Origin: Thermodesulfobacteriota bacterium
GTDB lineage: Bacteria; Desulfobacterota; DSM-4660; Desulfatiglandales; HGW-15
Reading direction: 5' to 3'
Assembly: GCA_025454125.1 (NCBI GenBank)
Contig: JALOPA010000021.1
Coordinates: forward strand, 1-14,711
Length of the DNA: 14,711 bases
The translations under genes and the position numbers were made by a program. Position 1 is the first letter of the stretch; each line of letters begins with the position of its first letter. Below, in pieces: positions 14,364-14,711 of this stretch. A model generated the notes under the pieces. The model saw nothing but the letters and a program-made list of their open reading frames with translations, was not told the DNA's origin and searched no databases.

Positions 14364-14388
14364 AAGCGACCTCCCTAGGTCGCTTTTT
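14364..14388 (+). terminator. Strong intrinsic terminator
   Basis: AAGCGACCT (14364-14372), loop CCCT, AGGTCGCTT (14377-14385), followed by T to 14388. A 9-bp perfect stem with a tetraloop and T-run: a classical Rho-independent terminator. It ends whatever is transcribed from the left. Confidence 0.85.
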
Positions 14389-14411
14389 GTGCCTTATCCC
14401 TCTTTTATCTC

Positions 14412-14440
14412 TTGCATCGGAACTCTTTGTTCACTATAAT
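14412..14440 (+). promoter_or_regulatory. Sigma-70-type promoter upstream of the last gene
   Basis: TTGCAT at 14412-14417 and TATAAT at 14435-14440, spacing 17 nt. It follows the terminator and precedes a sigma-54 promoter, so the last gene may have two promoters of different class. Confidence 0.5.
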
Positions 14441-14486
14441 TTAAGGTCAAAATCAAAAGGTATGCATTATCAGAGCTTTAAATCTT

Positions 14487-14502
14487 TGGCACAGATAATG
14501 CT
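14487..14502 (+). promoter_or_regulatory. Second sigma-54 promoter, with overlapping inverted repeat
   Basis: TGGCAC-AGATA-ATGCT, with GG at 14488-14489 and GC at 14500-14501, 10 nt apart. Flanks resemble the first sigma-54 promoter (TTTGGCACA at the start, TGCTT at the end). GCATTATC (14464-14471) and GATAATGC (14494-14501) form an 8-bp inverted repeat whose right arm covers the -12 element, which could allow competition by a binding protein. Confidence 0.75.
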
Positions 14503-14542
14503 TAGTTAAAGACGAGAAAGTTAGTTTAATTGGAGTTTTCGT

Positions 14543-14586
14543 GGAGAACTCAAGATGAGTTCTCCTAAAAGGGAAGAGATCTTCCC
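14543..14586 (+). promoter_or_regulatory. Two tandem hairpins in the leader of the last gene
   Basis: GGAGAACTC (14543-14551), loop AAGAT, GAGTTCTCC (14557-14565) is a perfect 9-bp stem. Six nt later GGGAAG (14571-14576), loop AGAT, CTTCCC (14581-14586) is followed by TGTTTT, resembling a weak terminator or attenuator. Both would lie in the 5' leader of RNA started at the sigma-54 promoter (about 14513). GGA occurs several times, so control by an RNA-binding protein such as CsrA is possible but not shown. Confidence 0.5.
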
Positions 14587-14621
14587 TGTTTTAAATAAAG
14601 GCCTGGGGGTAAGGAGTAAGG

Positions 14622-14711
14622 ATGAAGAAGGACATTTTAGCTTCGGAGGATTTTGAGCCTCCGAGTCCGGTTTCCGGGCTTGGAGAACACAAGGTGGAGA
14701 GTGGATCCGAT
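14622..14711 (+). CDS. Start of an unidentified gene running off the right end
   Basis: The ATG at 14622 follows AAGGAG by about 6 nt, and the frame is open to the edge (30 codons). The visible N-terminus is acidic and Pro/Ser/Gly-rich (MKKDILASEDFEPPSPVSGL), with no signal peptide; it looks like a flexible head of a cytoplasmic protein. The function cannot be told from so little. It has a sigma-54 promoter, a possible sigma-70 promoter and a structured leader upstream. Confidence 0.6.
   Translation, partial: MKKDILASEDFEPPSPVSGLGEHKVESGSD

Noticed and set aside
1..14711. CRISPR arrays, transposons, tRNA or rRNA genes, prophage parts
   Set aside because: No direct-repeat array, transposase, tRNA cloverleaf or rRNA-like sequence was noticed on reading both strands.

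Overview
The window looks like a chromosomal segment of a Desulfobacterota (former Deltaproteobacteria) bacterium, most like the Syntrophobacteria/Desulfobacteria lineages. The reasons are moderate-to-high GC coding sequence, frequent GTG starts with 4-nt stop/start overlaps, a DUF5752-TreT-OtsB gene run, NtrC-type regulation with sigma-54 promoters, and an APAH-like deacetylase. This is inference from gene content and style; no taxonomic marker gene is present.

Layout, left to right. (1) 2-1195: end of an acetylpolyamine amidohydrolase/histone deacetylase-like gene that enters from outside the window, followed by an intrinsic terminator. (2) 1196-1861: a gene-free stretch holding three GTCACGTG boxes and a near-perfect sigma-70 promoter with a 14-bp palindrome at its start point. 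That promoter drives a 44-residue single-pass membrane protein (1862-1996). (3) 2247-2630: a DksA-type RNA polymerase-binding protein. (4) 2799-5563: a block showing decay. It contains a receiver-domain gene broken by a frameshift, a small STAS-like protein, a frameshifted small basic protein, and an MltD-like LysM lytic transglycosylase. The transglycosylase has lost the GH23 AAYNAGEG segment and is cut off from its last LysM repeat by two in-frame stops. (5) 5611-11997: a tight, intact operon encoding DUF5752, a TreT-like trehalose synthase (GT4), OtsB phosphatase, an MscS channel, an OtsA-like GT20 synthase and a secreted STN-domain protein. (6) 12053-13517: a sigma-54 activator with its own sigma-70 promoter. 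(7) 13665-14711: two well-formed sigma-54 promoters (GG-N10-GC), the first with a palindromic candidate activator site. They sit in front of a 99-residue hypothetical gene and of a gene running off the right end. Between them is a terminator-bounded stretch rich in stable hairpins.

How it may work together. The central operon combines two routes to trehalose (TreT from NDP-glucose plus glucose; OtsA/OtsB through trehalose-6-phosphate) with a mechanosensitive channel, which suggests an osmotic-stress cassette: make the compatible solute, and release it on hypo-osmotic shock. The adjacent sigma-54 activator probably controls the sigma-54 promoters just downstream of it. Whether it also touches the trehalose operon cannot be told from the sequence.

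The most unusual points are the clustered gene decay in region 4 next to intact genes, the small membrane protein with its consensus promoter and palindrome, the internal duplication in the DUF5752 protein, and the sigma-54 promoter pair with a structured region between them.
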